A DNA stretch of 64,000 bases, from assembly GCA_030386875.1 (NCBI GenBank), contig CM059569.1, forward strand, positions 46,973,842-47,037,841. Direction: 5' to 3'. This document shows positions 21,783 through 36,700 of the stretch, in pieces; position 1 is the stretch's first letter, and each line of letters opens with the position of its first letter. The notes under the pieces are model-generated. The model was not told where the DNA came from, made no database searches, and worked only from the letters and a program-made list of their open reading frames with translations. A program made the position numbers and the translations under genes. Source of the stretch: Morinoia aosen. Its lineage: Eukaryota > Arthropoda > Malacostraca > Amphipoda > Talitridae.

Positions 21783-24700
21783 GTAAGACCCAAGTGTTCG
21801 AGTTGTCGGTATATGCAGGCCTCATTTTGTATTTATCTTAGCTTTAAGGTCTTTCCATTTACCGGAAAGGTCACAAAGAAAATTATTGCATTCTCGCGTT
21901 CATTTCGTTTTAGAATGAATCTTACATGATGACCGTAGTATTGGATTGACCAACACTTTATGGAACGCTGGAACTGATATATTATTTACTTTTGTAATAG
22001 AACCGATAGTTGTAACATATACTTAATATCCAGTAATAATTTCAATTTTTCATAAAGTTCAATACTCCAACAGGTTCTCTCAACCATGTTGAAAATAACG
22101 TCATCGCTCTTTTGTAAGTATTTAAACGTTATTTCCAGCCGCACTTTACCTCAACAGGCTTACAACATTGACAATGTATTAAAATATCAAAAATTTGTGG
22201 TGTGGTCGTATTTGTTACGTGAAACAGTCAATATTTTCTCGAATATGTCTCTCATCACTGAATATTAACAATTGCACCCAAATAGAAACTTTTTGAGGAG
22301 CATTAGACTGGAATAATATTATTCAAGTGATTAGAATAACATTTGCAGCTCAAGACAACATCTTTGTGTAAATAATAAGCTTAACCGTACATTTCATTCT
22401 TGATGACGCGTGAAAATAAACCAAACGGCTAACATTCTCACTCATTTTTTACAAATTTTAAACGAATATACTCGTAGTTTTCTGTAGGTACTGTTTTTCG
22501 TTAATATCTGACCAGGAACTAGTGGCTAAACCTACATGGCTCGAATCAAAATAACGATCTGCAATGCAAGTTAATTTATTCCGCACGAAACAATAATTTT
22601 TTGATTCTTTAAGTACATTCGTAAGTGGTATCAAACACCAGTTTTTTCAAGTATTTCCATCTCAGCGGCACCTTATTCATTTCAACGAAGCGTTGTACGA
22701 ACTGTGCCCGTTATTCATTCATGCGTATATATATGTAAGGCAGTCGAACTTTTTCGCCAAAGCATGCATGTTTTTCGCCGCCTAAGCGATTTAATTACTA
22801 GGGTGGCAAAAAACATGCATGCAGGTGGCGAAAAAGTTAGACTGGGAAGGCAGTATCAAGTGCACTTGCCACTATTCCTACAGATTGTGCATGGAAACAC
22901 GAAATATATATGATCGCTTAATACGTTTGCCAGCATAAGCGAACATGCAGACCTTTTTGAGCATTTCGTTCGTAGAACAAAGTGTTTGAACACGTTAGTC
23001 GTTCTACTCATTATGTTCAAGCATTGGTTTAATTTGCTGTGCCCGGAACACTGGAGTTAATGAATATAATGTTACGCAAAAATCATAAGTTACGTTGAAA
23101 AGGCAAAATGCAGACATTGTTCTCAAGTTTACTTACGGAAAATGATCTTGTCAAACACTGGTACTCAGTAGGAGTTCCTATTTCACCTGCAGCAGATTTA
23201 TGTGTGTTAACAGTCGTTCATCAAGTTATACATAATTTTATGTGAATTTCAACTTCTAAGGAGAGAAATTAGTTTCCATTATTCCCAGGTATTCTTTTTT
23301 TCTCTTTTTATCCATTACATGAATCAAGTATCGCAGTAGTTGAACGACTGGCTCTCATATTTTTTTGCGTGATTAGAGGTTCGCATAAGATACTGTCGTA
23401 GAACTACAACAGAAAATAAAAATTTTCTAACTCAAGAACGATCCAAAAATTTTTTTTCCGCATATGAAAATCAACACATAACACATGAAAATCTTCCATC
23501 AAAGTAACAAATTCTTGGAATATATAAAACACCTAAGGATCCTTTTCCGGCAAAATTTTTTCCCAATTTTGAACCCCCAGGTCCCCCTTTTGAACCCCTC
23601 TTGAAGGGGGTTCTAACCTCCGTAGCGCCAAATGTGGAAGATCGAGATTTTACAAGTACCTAGCTCGCAGCTTCCACAGACGATTTGAAGCACTGAAGCA
23701 CTATTTTTTTTACCTATACCGATACGAAATGCTGTAATATCTTATGCTTCAGTTTGGGATTATGATGGAAAAAGCAGCGAAGTATATTAACACGAACAGC
23801 TATTTTCGGATATTCTGTGTAACACATTCATTGTGCGTACATTTTTGAACGTAGTGCAGAGAAATAAGACAGGTAACTTTTTTCGAGAAAACAAGCTCCT
23901 ATTCAGTTTTCAGACCAATCTATTGGAGTGTTGGTTTTTAGATACACTTTAAGAGATTCATCGATACCTGAAATCTTTATGACATATTGAACATTTCACG
24001 TCTCTGGTACACTACACATTACCGTGTAAGTCATTCCCTGAGCGTCAAAGTTTCATCTCGTACTTGAATTTTTCGATATTAGCCAAGTATAACGAGTAAT
24101 TGTGTGAGTTGTATGACTCCGTCGAATTTATCTATTTATTTGACCTTAATCGTTTCACATGCTGACCGATGTGTTTATTTTTGGCGTAGAGATTTTTAAA
24201 AATTCACAGTACACTTATATTCTGAATGAAAAACACGTTTGATACTAATCATGGTCGCTTCACTAAGTACTCGTCGAAATGAAGCATATTTTTTCAGTCA
24301 TAAATCTAGTCCAAATAACGACCCTAAAAAATTTCTACTGATCATGCTTTTCGATGCATGTGTGTAGAGTATTGAGCAAAAAAAAAGCATAATCATAATA
24401 AAAGTATACGCATTCTTGCACAAAATGGGATTTTACGTTATCATACAAAAAATTGAAGTGGAAAAGACCCATTAGTGTATTGTAAAACAATGTTTCATAA
24501 TTGTTCCAACAAATCTAAATTACAGCAAACAACTGAACAACAATTCCTTCTGAATTCCATTCCATTCTTCCGCACGTGTCCCCAGTAACAACACACGCGT
24601 GTCTATGATACTTAGTTTGACCTCCCAACATTCTCGCTTGAGGAAACGGCGCAATGCAGCAGACGTTCGTTATGAGGTAATTTGTTCGAGACATCATCTG

Positions 24701-27700
24701 AAGCTGAGCGAAAGTGAGTGCGGTAACCCGCGACTTCCTAAGAATTGTTGCCAAGGTCAGCGCAGGTTTGACATTGGCCTTCTCGGCGGGACTTTAGCGC
24801 TGCGGCACGCCAGCGATGTGATCGTGCGAGAAGGCTCCATCGAGGCATGACCTCTCACCTGTTCCACGGCCCAGTTCCAGTGCAGCGTAACGGTACCGAG
24901 TTCACTTCGCAGGTATCGAGGATTGTGAGAGTGTTAGTTCTCACGTAATGGTCCGCATGTGATGCTCATGTAATCGCACGCCGTGTTTGATAATCCCGAA
25001 ATGTCGCTATCGAAATAATTAGTCTCGGATAAAGCTCTAGAAGTTTGCTTTCGTTGTAATACTTCAAGAAATGATCCTTTGCACATTAAGGTCTCGAAAT
25101 GACAATTTACGAATGGCATTTTACGAATTTTCAATTCAACCTCCGTACAGTGCTTTTTTATGTTGTTAAAGCTCTGATATGCTTCACGTGCTGCCTTTTC
25201 TATGATTCTGTGCGTATGATGCTGCACAAGGGATATGCACATGATGATGTACGCATGATGTTATACAAATGATACAGTACGCGTGATGTTGTGCACATGA
25301 CTTTGTACGTATTATTTTGTTCATATGTTGCCGTACATATGATGTGCATATGACACTACACGAGAGATGTGCAAATGATGCTACGCGTTTATGTTGTGCA
25401 TACGATGCAATACGAACGATGTTGGGCATATGATATTGTATGTGTGCTGTTGTGCATTTGATGCTACACGAATGATGTGCAAATGATGCTGCACTGTTGT
25501 GCTCAGGATGAAATACGTACGATGTTGTGCACATGATGTTGTACGTGTGATGTTCTTCTGATTTGACTCAGTGGTCATGAGGTTCACGAATTCCAAAGTA
25601 TTAAATATTGAACACATTTTTTATTTTGCCATCAGTAATCGAACAAGGTCCTGAATCACGATCCGTGCGGTATTTTCAAAAGGTGTTGTGCATGAATATC
25701 ACCTCCTTAATACTGACAGTAAACATCATAATACTAAATTGTGTTAAGGACAGATCTCAAAATATTAATAATATATTAATAATAATATTAATTAATATTA
25801 ATAATACAATAAAATGTTACAAATTTCACAAGGAATTGCCCTCAAAATTATTTTGATTGAATTGAAGTAACAAAACTTTGCGTTTTAAAGCATAACTGAT
25901 GCAATTTACACTCACTCACGCTAACTTTTCGTATCGCTGTTTTTTTCGCTCCGTCTCGTGTTGTGAATATTGCCCAACATGTGTGATGCTTAACTGTGCG
26001 ATTAAATATTAAAACAAGTGGGAAACATCTTTCGATACTTTATGTATTATATCAGAGCCTCATTAGAAAAATACGCAGAATTTTGATTCGTTTGTGCTGA
26101 ATGAACACTGTAAATGCCACCTTGATAGTGTAGATATATGCATGTTTTCTTCATATTCAATTATGCTTTGAAAATTAACGGAAACGAATGGTTTAAAACG
26201 ATGATCAAATTTGAACACATCGTAAAAAGCTGCAGTGACAGTATATTCTTAACCATATAAACAGTTAATCTTTCGTTGTCCGCCAGCGATAGGTCAGTAA
26301 CATTGAACAATTATTCCTCCAGCAAGGTGTTACAATAAATCACTGCGTCATTGAATGCAGAAAAATGCCAATACGAACATGTCAACAGGCACGTATCCAA
26401 TCATCTTCAAGGCGTCAGCCTATACCGATGAAGAAATACGTAAGTTATGCGGTACACTTTAGAACAAAGATATTCCTCGCTTTACAAACAATTGTTCACT
26501 GTGAAATTTGCTCAGAACTGTTGCGTACCTCACTGAAACTCGCAACACACGTTGATGTAACGTATGTTTCTAATTTGTTCTGTGTCACTTTTAATCCGAC
26601 TTGGTGATGCTCTTGAGAATTACCTCATGCGTGGTGAGCATTGGGACGCGTGTGAACTGAAGGCGTGGGAGTTCCACGATCCAGGAGTTGTTCCTTGGGA
26701 AAAATCTGTCAGGGATATGCCTGGAATTTCGCGCAATGTTCTCTGTTCAAATGAGTAGAATGAATACTTCACTTTTGAATTATAAGCTTTGAAGGAAGTT
26801 CATTATTACACTCCTGAAAAAATTTGATCCAAATTACGTAGAGTACAAGTACTCTTGTACTAATCAATCCCTGTTTTTTCCACGGCCATGAATGCTCTCA
26901 ACAAATCTTTGATAAACTGGACGAGTATTTACTTAATCTAACTTTTTCGCCGAGGTATCTATGCTTTTATCCGTCGAAGTACAGCTCCTGGGCGGCCCAA
27001 AATTACAACGGGTAAGACCAGGACTGGGATAGACCGGGTAAGCTAAGTATTGTTAGTTAGCGCGCGGTCAGAACGCGCCGAGGAAGGGTTCGTATCCTGT
27101 ATACGCACGAGGGTGTGGGGCGGAGCATCGGCGTTCGAGTGTGACTAACTGCGACACGGAGGTCGCGAGGGCGACGTTTCGTGGTCGCGGAGTCCTTGTT
27201 TCGAGGGAACTGGCGGCAGTGAGATATGCTCAGTCTTACTTCCTTCAAATTAACTACATGAATCAGGTTCTGCGTTTGTGGGAATTTCCTGTGTGATTAC
27301 GTTTGGCTGCTCTTCCTCATGGGAAGCTCGTTGTTTCATGAAATACACGTGATTCTATATTTTTTCATGGCTCGCTAATGCCATGAAAATTATTTGCTTA
27401 ATTTCTGAAAGGAATTTAAGGATTGAGTATTAGATTGGTGGCAGGAAGTAATGCTTAGCAAACGAAAGCAAGTTCCTGTCGTTCAGGAGCGGTTATAAGA
27501 TCGTTCATCGCTCAATGATGCGTCCGATGAACACCCGCTGTACGAAGTTAAGACAGTTTAACTCCAAAATATTGCGATGGTTTGAGGTGCCGCTGGTGAA
27601 GACATAAGCAGAGATGAGCTGCATTCAAGTACTAGTGTCAAAACTCCTAATTTCGAATGAAATTTGAGGTTATTGTTACGATACGGTACGCTGTAATACC

Positions 27701-30700
27701 TTATGCTTCAGTTTGGGATTATGATGGGAAAAGCAGCAAAGTATATTAACACCAACAACTATTTTCGGGTATTCTGTGTTACACATTCATTGTGCGTACA
27801 TTTTTGAACGTAGTGCGGAAAAATAAATGTTCTACTGTAATGAACCCACTGATTTTAATTGAATCTATGAAGAGTGATTCCATCGTCAGGTTTTGCCTGG
27901 AATTTACATTTCGCAGCGACGTCGTCTTTTCAGCCGCCGTATCTCTGGGAGTCTGGAAAGAATTTAAAATAACTTTATCTAAGCAATTTTTATTTCAAGC
28001 CGGTGACATAGGTGAGCCAAAAGTACGGAGCAGTGGAGGAATACCTCAGCAGCTGCGGCGCAATGGTCACTATCGCCATCCTTCGCATTTAAATTTCTTA
28101 CTTTTAATTATATCTTCGTCGATGGAATATAGAGTATTTTAATTCTCACACTCCCAGCGACAGAGCTGTTTATTCTTGCGCATGCAAATTCCACGACATT
28201 TTTTACAAAATTTTTCATTTAAAGCAAAATTGTTATTTTTGTTTAAATGGCAGTATTCGGGGGCTACATACAACAGTTTTCGATATCTGCCCAGCTTAGA
28301 CAAGCTCGTTCGCCGTACACCTGGTCAAGGATGCTGGAGTGAAGTTAGTTATCCTATTTCAAATACATTCCCGAGATTTATTCATTCAAAATTTCGCATG
28401 TTCAGGTGATGCAAATCATCAGAAATGAAGGGTATCCGAAAATCTTTCTTTATGTTTGACTAAAACATTTCCGAAAAAAACTTGACCCGCTGAATTTGAA
28501 TTACTTCTCTGTCAGAAGCGAGTGATTCATGCGCTGCAGTTCTGGGTAAATTTATATTCATTCTTGATATCGTAAGCTTCTCTCGAGCACACAAGCAGTT
28601 CATCTTTGTGGCAGGTCTAAATTGACGGCTGGACATGGGTGTACGACGTGACGAGTTTATACAGCGTCAATTCATGTTAATAACAAAGTGTAAATAAGGT
28701 GGAAATCTTCCGCTGTTCAATTTAGTCTGGAAATTCATGTCAATATTTTAAAATTTGAGCGTTGGAAAACATCTCAGGCGTTTTGAGACTGTTCCTAAAA
28801 GGTCGACCCCTCTCAGGAGCTGGTGCTGTTTAGATAAAGTGCTTTTGAGGAACTCTGTTGCGGATGAAACAGAGCTATATTACACAGATCGTTGCTAGAC
28901 ATGAATACGATAGACGTTAATCTTCTTTGTGGTTTCTGAAATTTTGGTGTAGGATGTCATGACAAAAACTGAACAAAACTCTCGCGCTTTAAACGCAGAC
29001 TTTCAATGTTTGCTGAGAAACACATGATTTCGATAGATTCGAATAGTAACCTTTAAAAGTGTGTGCCCTAAATTGAACGCATATTAATACTTGTGTTCTA
29101 AGTCGTCAAATTATACTCCTTTTCATATCAAATAGAAAATAATTTTGTATATGACACCAATAATAAAACATTACAAAACAGGCAACTTCTAAAAAACTCA
29201 ACGTCATTCACTACTCAAATCCATACTGAGATTCTCAACCAAAGCATTTCAGCAAACTCGAAAAATCAAGCGGTTACGTCTATCTCCTGACAGATGAAGA
29301 ACATGAATGAGAAATAACGCGTGGGTGGTGACTTGTTCACAAGACAACCTTGGTTTTCGTAGGACGTCCCGCACAGCCATGCGGTGAATGCCCGTAGCTT
29401 CGTGCCAGCGAGCGCCAGCGCTACTTTTGACGTCTCGTAAATGAAAGAAAGAAAAAAAAGAAAAAACGTTCATAAATCCTCTAATTAAAGCCAACTTACG
29501 CATTGCTCAGTAGATTACGATGGATTTTATATATATTAAGTATGACTATAATATGTCTATTAGCACTCCTCGTATAGTTATCTATTAGTACTATTCATAT
29601 GGTGCGTTTTGTCTAAGGACGTCTTATATTAAAAATTTTTAGAAGCCAATATGTTGTCATGTATCTCATGTGTTGTTTTTTTCTTAAATAAACGTTTTTT
29701 TCTTTCTTTTCTATTACTCTCAGAGTTATGAGAGTAGAATTTTGAATAACACATCATCCAACTGTAGCTTGTACTAAAATTTCTGCTCTTCTGTACATCA
29801 CTGCAGCCGAAGTTTATATTACAAAGATATTCATTTCCACCGGTGATTCGTTCTAGCATTGCATGAGCTAAAGAATGTATTACATGCTAAACCAACCGAA
29901 CCTAAAGCATAAATAATTTACTTTTTAAAGTTCATAGATCGTTACATTCTGTCTCTTATTGCTGAATTCTGAAATTGATGCCATTAATAGGTATACACCA
30001 GCACAATCGACTTAGACTCAACTGTGATGTTCTCCAGTTTAGGGGTCCGATTTCCAGACAATTTACGTCGTCCTAGCGGCACTGCTGGCATCGTAAGTTC
30101 TTTTAAGGTGACCTGGTCACGCTACTCGCTGTTGCATATATCCCATGTCAGGTAAAGTGGCTCATCCTTTTTGATCCAGTCATAGCGATGTCTAAAATCA
30201 TTTTGATAGAAAAGTTATACACGCGAGGTCAAACTGATCTCCGTAGCGCTAAGTCAACCTTCTTCTGAACGTGACTAATTAGGGCAAGTGATCGAAAAGT
30301 TCTGGCCCGTCTCACATGATTACATTTTTTCTTTTTCTTTGAGACGCACGTACTTATACCGACATTAAGTGCCAGTCCTACACGAATACAAATACTCGAT
30401 GTTTGTGATTGGAATATTATGTGGTCACAATTTCATTTGGTCACAATATCAGATGGTTACAACATCATATGGTCCCAATATCAGATGGTTACAATAACTC
30501 AGCATTGGTTTTACTTTGAGCTCTACAAATTTATAAGTGTTCAATGTTCATCTACCCATTTACTCATAACTTGTTTTGTTCCGTACAAAAATCAAGAATA
30601 CCTCAAATGTTCTTTGCCCATACAGGAAATTTCTACCATTGATTTTTTGTCTTCCTGATTAAATCATCCAGAGGGTAATCTCATCTTGTTCTTATATTTA

Positions 30701-33700
30701 GTGGTTCCAAGGTGACCAATAATTTCCTCATACTCCGGTATCATTGACCACGTCATCATTCCTAGTAACCAATATTCTTTCTGTTTGTCCCTATGCCCAC
30801 ACATTAATAAGAGAATTTGATTTTATATGTTCCGTTTGCTCAGCGAACTAGCATTTCTTCTTGCATTTTGATTTTCACTTTCTTATCATTTGTAATCTTT
30901 AATTTGTACGCTCTTTTGATCTTAACCCTTCCTCCTTTCTTCCGCCCAACAACTAAGTGCTGAATCCCACCACGAACTATCAGCGAGCAATCTAATGTAG
31001 GAAAGACGCTCGAATGATTCTAGGTATTAATTAGATCAAGCATCAAGTATTTGATCAACCCAGCGATGACTGCGTGCTTTTGAAGCTGTTGTACCTGCTC
31101 GTGAGACGTTGGAATACCCTTGCCTTAAATGAAAAATTACGTTTCGTATGAATGCATTTTCATGTTTTGAATACAAAGGGCTACGTAACCAAAGCTACGC
31201 CTTTATTAGTAAATGTTAGCCAGTTAGCTATCTTCTTCGCTATAAAAGCAAATTGTGAATAATTCTTTGTAAACAGACTGGTATGAAAAGGTTAGTATTG
31301 AGTATATGAATGCAAGAATTAACTGGGCAGGCAAATTCTGTTTTTTGAAACTGTAAGTCAATTTTGTGTGATGGAAAATCCCCCTATCAATTTTGCTGTT
31401 GATGAAGATTATACGAACATAAATACCAGCCCGGATTCTTCGCCTTCTTTATTAGGAAATGTACAGGCCTTCAATCTGGTCTTAATTACGACTTATTTCT
31501 TTTAAATATTGGTACTAAAATCATCCAATTTAAGAACTACAATTCAAAAATGCAGATGATGACAACTGGTAGAAGATGTTTATTAATCCTAAGCTTAATA
31601 CATTATTTCTTCAAACATACATTTCAAATGATATTTATGATGATAATCGTTAAGAGTTCTTTTCCATTCTCCCCAAAATAAATTGTTCTAAAAGAATTAC
31701 TACTGATCCGAGGGGAAATTTCTTCACCAGTCTCAAGCATTTGCCAATGTACGCATAGTCATACACCGGGGGACAATTAACACAAAACAATTAAGTTCCT
31801 TCGAAACATGGAAGTGCATACGTACGAAACGTAAAGTTTAAGTTAATTTCTAGGTAATGGTAGTCCAACTTCTTTTGAGCAGCGATAACAGCTCCAGATG
31901 AAAGCACTCACTGAGAAGTTGACCAAATCCTCAATGCGTAATATCAAGAATCACTCGAATATCATTCCAGAATTAAAGTGCACTCTGGTAATTATGTGAG
32001 GTGGAATTCCCTTATTTCATAAGCCTTATCTGAGATTGAGTTTATCGAACCACTGTAGAACGACACTTAAAAGAAATTACAAAACTTAAATCTATTGAGA
32101 TGCGAATATTCCCTGGAAGTGTGTATACATCTTGGTCAACTTGTTAAAAAATAAAGATTTTCCATAAAAACTCCGTGAATGCCTTATAGTTAAGGTCAAA
32201 CTCGGCCTCTGGGAATTAAAGCTACAAGCATCACAAAGACACAGACGGGTTTAAATTACGCTCTTATTCGTTAAGATCTGGTAAAACAGATCTATATGCT
32301 TCTCGTATTCTTTTTTTATATTTCAGCTCCTTCAAGCATAAGAAGAAATGACTGCAAATTACTCATTATTTCTATGTTATTAAACTGTCCCCCAGTACAT
32401 TTCTATAACCAGCATTAACCCTTTAACGGGAGGATTTTTGTGCTCATATTGCCGTTGTCACAACCACAGTCCTTGGACTGGGGCTGCCATCAGCTTGTCT
32501 CCGATACCAAAATGAGGAAGAAACTGCCGCTCGACAGCGAACTTCAAAGAACACATTAGGGAACAAATTTAGCTACAAATACAATCTATTACTGCTACTT
32601 TCGAAAAAGAACCGTATAGTCCTTTGGGGCGTTATAGGGTTAAGGGCGTTGCCATCTTTCCGTAGCCCATCATTGGCGTGGGTGGCGGCAGCTGGAACAA
32701 AGGAAAGCAACTCACGTAACGCGTTGCCATGAGGGAAGTGCTGGAGCCAGGAGTACTTGCTCCGCTGGAGGAGTCCAAGGGCGGGGCCACAGCGGCAAGA
32801 CCTCACCCGCAAGGGAATATTTTTTACTGCGCTCGGCTGACTCCGAGTTATTGGAGCGCGGTGTTGCGGAAGTGATTCAAAGTATTTTTACTCCTCTTTT
32901 TCTACCTTTGAGGCACTCTTTGCTCGGACTGAACGTTGTTTTCAAACTGCTCCCAAACGACCTCATGTTGTCACTTGTTCTCACTGATTTGTAAAAATTT
33001 GCGTTCTGTTGAATAATTTGCTGATAAATCCACTCTGGGTATTGTTTGTTCCTTCTTTCTCGATCGCTTGACCTCTTTCCCTGCGTCCTTGACTGCCAAG
33101 TAAAGCAGGAGAGGTACGCGGAAATAGGAACACCTCCGAGATCTCGCCGTGAACAGAAATAGCGGGATAACCTGTCTCGGATGACAACACCCTTCTTACA
33201 AGGGTCGTAAGAGCCATTCTCGTCGTCATTTCTACCATAATTTATAGCTTTTTTCAATGCTAGTTTTCAAGGTTAAACACTCACGCAGTACTCCTTACGG
33301 AATGAATATCTATTCAGAACGTAACCCATCACCCATGTGACGGTTGAGAATTCAGCTGTGGCTCATTCATAACGAGCTTACCTCTAATAACCCTCAGTTT
33401 TAGCTCGAGCTGCAGTGAGAATACAAACAAACTATTATTAACACAAGCTTACAATAGGTTGAAAGTCTCTCAGATTCCTCACTAATCGTTTGGCTTACAC
33501 TTTTTTTCATCAGTGACAATTATGAAAAGAAAAAAAAAGAAACTCTTAAAATTAATACACTTAGATGATACACACACACGAGTATTGTAAAACTCGTGTC
33601 ACTAGTCGAAAAGAAATGATTGAGGGCAATGTACTCCTAATCTTGCTTAATCTACATTTGATAATACATGTAATGATAATTATAAGAGACAAGAGCTTGT

Positions 33701-36700
33701 GCTCACACGCATACGAGTGTAAATCTGCAACCCTATACAATAAGAACCGGATTTCCACCAATTTACGTCGTCGTACAGCTGGCCGAGTAAGTTCTTGTAA
33801 CCTCTATTAGGTTACGTTAGGGGATCATATACATAAGTTGATGAAAGGAGAACTTACGCTGGATTATACCGTGGCACCACAACGACGACGTAAATTGATG
33901 AAACTCTAGACCCTGACTGTCAAATTCACGTGACACTGAGCTGACTCCAACCTTCTTTACATTTTTTAGAGGTCGAAATTGCTTGCAGCGTAGCCTTGGA
34001 AGGAGTTAATTACATGATGCTGCATCTAACTCATAAATGAACATTTCGAATGGATACATTTTAAATTTTTTGTTTTTGAGCTGTCTTCATTCGCCAAACA
34101 CCATTCAGTGTGTCATCATTGCGCGTTTGCTAATGCAAAATTGCCTCAAAATATTTCAACAGCAATAATACTTTTCAATAATACTTTCGTTTCGTTTCAA
34201 TAATACTTTCGTTTCGTTTCAATAATACTTTCATTCGTGAAACTGAGTATTTTTCTTTATTATACAACCTCTTTGCAGGGAAAGGCTCCCAGTTATTTAA
34301 AACGGATGAGAATTCTCTCATTCTCTTTTGTTCATAATGAACATTTTATGTTCAATTAAAATAAATTTGTTCGTGTTCACGGATGATCGGTTGAACATGA
34401 TATTTAGATATTACGAACAGCTATAACATGAGGAATAAAGATGGACTGTACAAAACTTTTACAGTCTCGATTCACACTAATATTTGAGAGATAATTTTAT
34501 AATTTTTGGAAGTACTTTTCCACGAAACGTAAGCTTGATTTCGGCGTTAGTTGGTTTTCTCCTGCCTCTAAATTACACAAATAGTGAAACTACGGGAAAA
34601 TGTGACTTCAAGAGTAAAATTATCAGGAGTTGAAGGTTTTTGACAATCTAATCCCACATTTGTTGGCATTTTCTGAGCTCTTTGAGCTCAGATCATTTTA
34701 CTGAGTGTATTCGTTATTTAACTTTACTTCGAATCCAATTGTTTCGCTGATTCTTCTGATAGTCCATATGCTGCGCTGGAGCACATTTCTCGCGTCTTGC
34801 ATGCTGCTACTTGTTCAGGAAATAATTTTATTTTAAATAAAAGAGCAATCTGAGCGCAAATTTTATACGAAAATATTTTCCAGGAGTCATCGGCCAGTGG
34901 CATTGTTGTTCACTATGTGACATGTAGGATTCTTTAACGTTATAGGAAACTTTGTCATGCACGTGACCAGGTATAAGTGGCCTTGATTGCAAATGCCTCT
35001 GTTTTTCTTATACTTTCTTTCCATAAGGTATTCCCGTTCCAATTTTCTTTATTTATTGGGTATCAAGGATAAAAGTCTTTGCAATTTTAATATCTCTTCT
35101 AGTTGAAGAATATTTTTACGTATTTCCACGGTTGCGTTGCTTCTTGAACATGAAGAATTCAAGGATTATGGATTGCGTTTTTCTGTCTCTCTGTGACCTT
35201 CTCTTACTTGATATTTAGAACTAGCCTTCTCCATCTTTATGGTACCTTCGTCCAGTTAAATTAGACTGTTAAAGATTGTGACGTAAAAAATTGCTCTGAC
35301 GTATATTGTGTGTGAGTATTAACAGATTTGGGTTACCGTCTACCGAGTTAAGAGACTTTTATTACAGATACTTTGCATCGTGAGTCGTTATGATCATACG
35401 GTGTATTAATGTACAGTGTGTCGTGGCACATTTTTCATCATAATTGGAGTGTACCGTGGCTCATTATGATCGTGCAGGGACTGCTGATTGTGATCATAGT
35501 GCAACATTCCATATATCTTCTTAGATTCAACATGATGTCATTTTTCGGAAAGAAATTTTCAGTCAGTGGGTCCCTCATGTCAGTCCTGTACTACGTTATC
35601 AACTAATGTCTTTATAAATAACGAATCTCGCATTTCCTTTGAGCGAAATTTTTTTGTAAACAATCGAGTGCGTGTTGATTTGGATATTAAATATTATTGC
35701 GAATAAGCTACTGCCTTGGTAGGTTCGTTACTTAGAACGGCTCCCAAGTAAACTAACTTTAAAAACAACACTTACTCCTGTCAAAACCTTTCTGCCTTAG
35801 AGTACCAAGTGATAAACATTCGGTGAAATGTCATACTTCTGTCGCTGTGGTTAAAAAACCGGTACCAAAACTGTATAATTACTGTAAGATACAATCATTT
35901 CACAATCCTGCTAGGCAAGACTCAGGGTTGACAGGAACGTTGCTGACGACATCGCTCCTTTCCACTCATTTCGGAACTTGATCTCGGACTGGCAACGATT
36001 TCGAAAGCTCTTAAACGTCGATTTACCTTCGACCTCTTCCGAGTACCTTGAATTGGTGAGGGCGGACGGATGTTACTCTTGAAAATTTGTTTTAATTTAA
36101 TCTTTTATTCCGTCGTCACTTCCTGGTCGAACTGATTTTAAGTAACGGGGAAGTGAACGAGACTTTATTGTCAAGTTTTGGAACTTGAATCAATCGATAC
36201 AAAACACGAAATCAGTTTGACTCTCTTTAAGTCCACAACATACATACGTTCATCCATCTATGGATGAACAAATAAAAAAATTAAATATTGCTATTTATTA
36301 TATCGGTCACTGGAAGCATGATAATTTCCAAATCCTGCACTGTTACTTGGCGAACAGAACGGGTTGCTGCACGGAGACGACGGCGCTGCAAAGAGTCGGG
36401 CAGCGTCGCCTTATCAGACCTCACGTTTTGCGTTGACCGAGTCGCAGCAGTGAAGCAACGCACGCCCGGTCCTAGCGCCCAGCTATCGTCCGTTTGCGCT
36501 GAGAAGCGTGAGGATTTCCGTCAAAAACGAATTTCCAGAGGAGATAATGTCTTGAATATTTTCATCGTAGGACTTTTAAAATTCAAGGTACCTTTAGTGC
36601 GATCTCACTTTCAGTTTCTCGGTTCAGGAAAATAGAATCAGTGGTTTGGGAAGAGTCCATGGTTTTATGGTTAAACTTTAATTCCTGAAGTAAAGAAATA

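Noticed and set aside
25184..25617. His/Cys/Ser-rich minus-strand ORFs
   Set aside because: They are translations of the 14-bp minisatellite.
36248..36269. 22-base palindrome GTTCATCCAT/ATGGATGAAC as a terminator or operator
   Set aside because: No gene context, and such hairpins are expected by chance in 64 kb of eukaryotic DNA.
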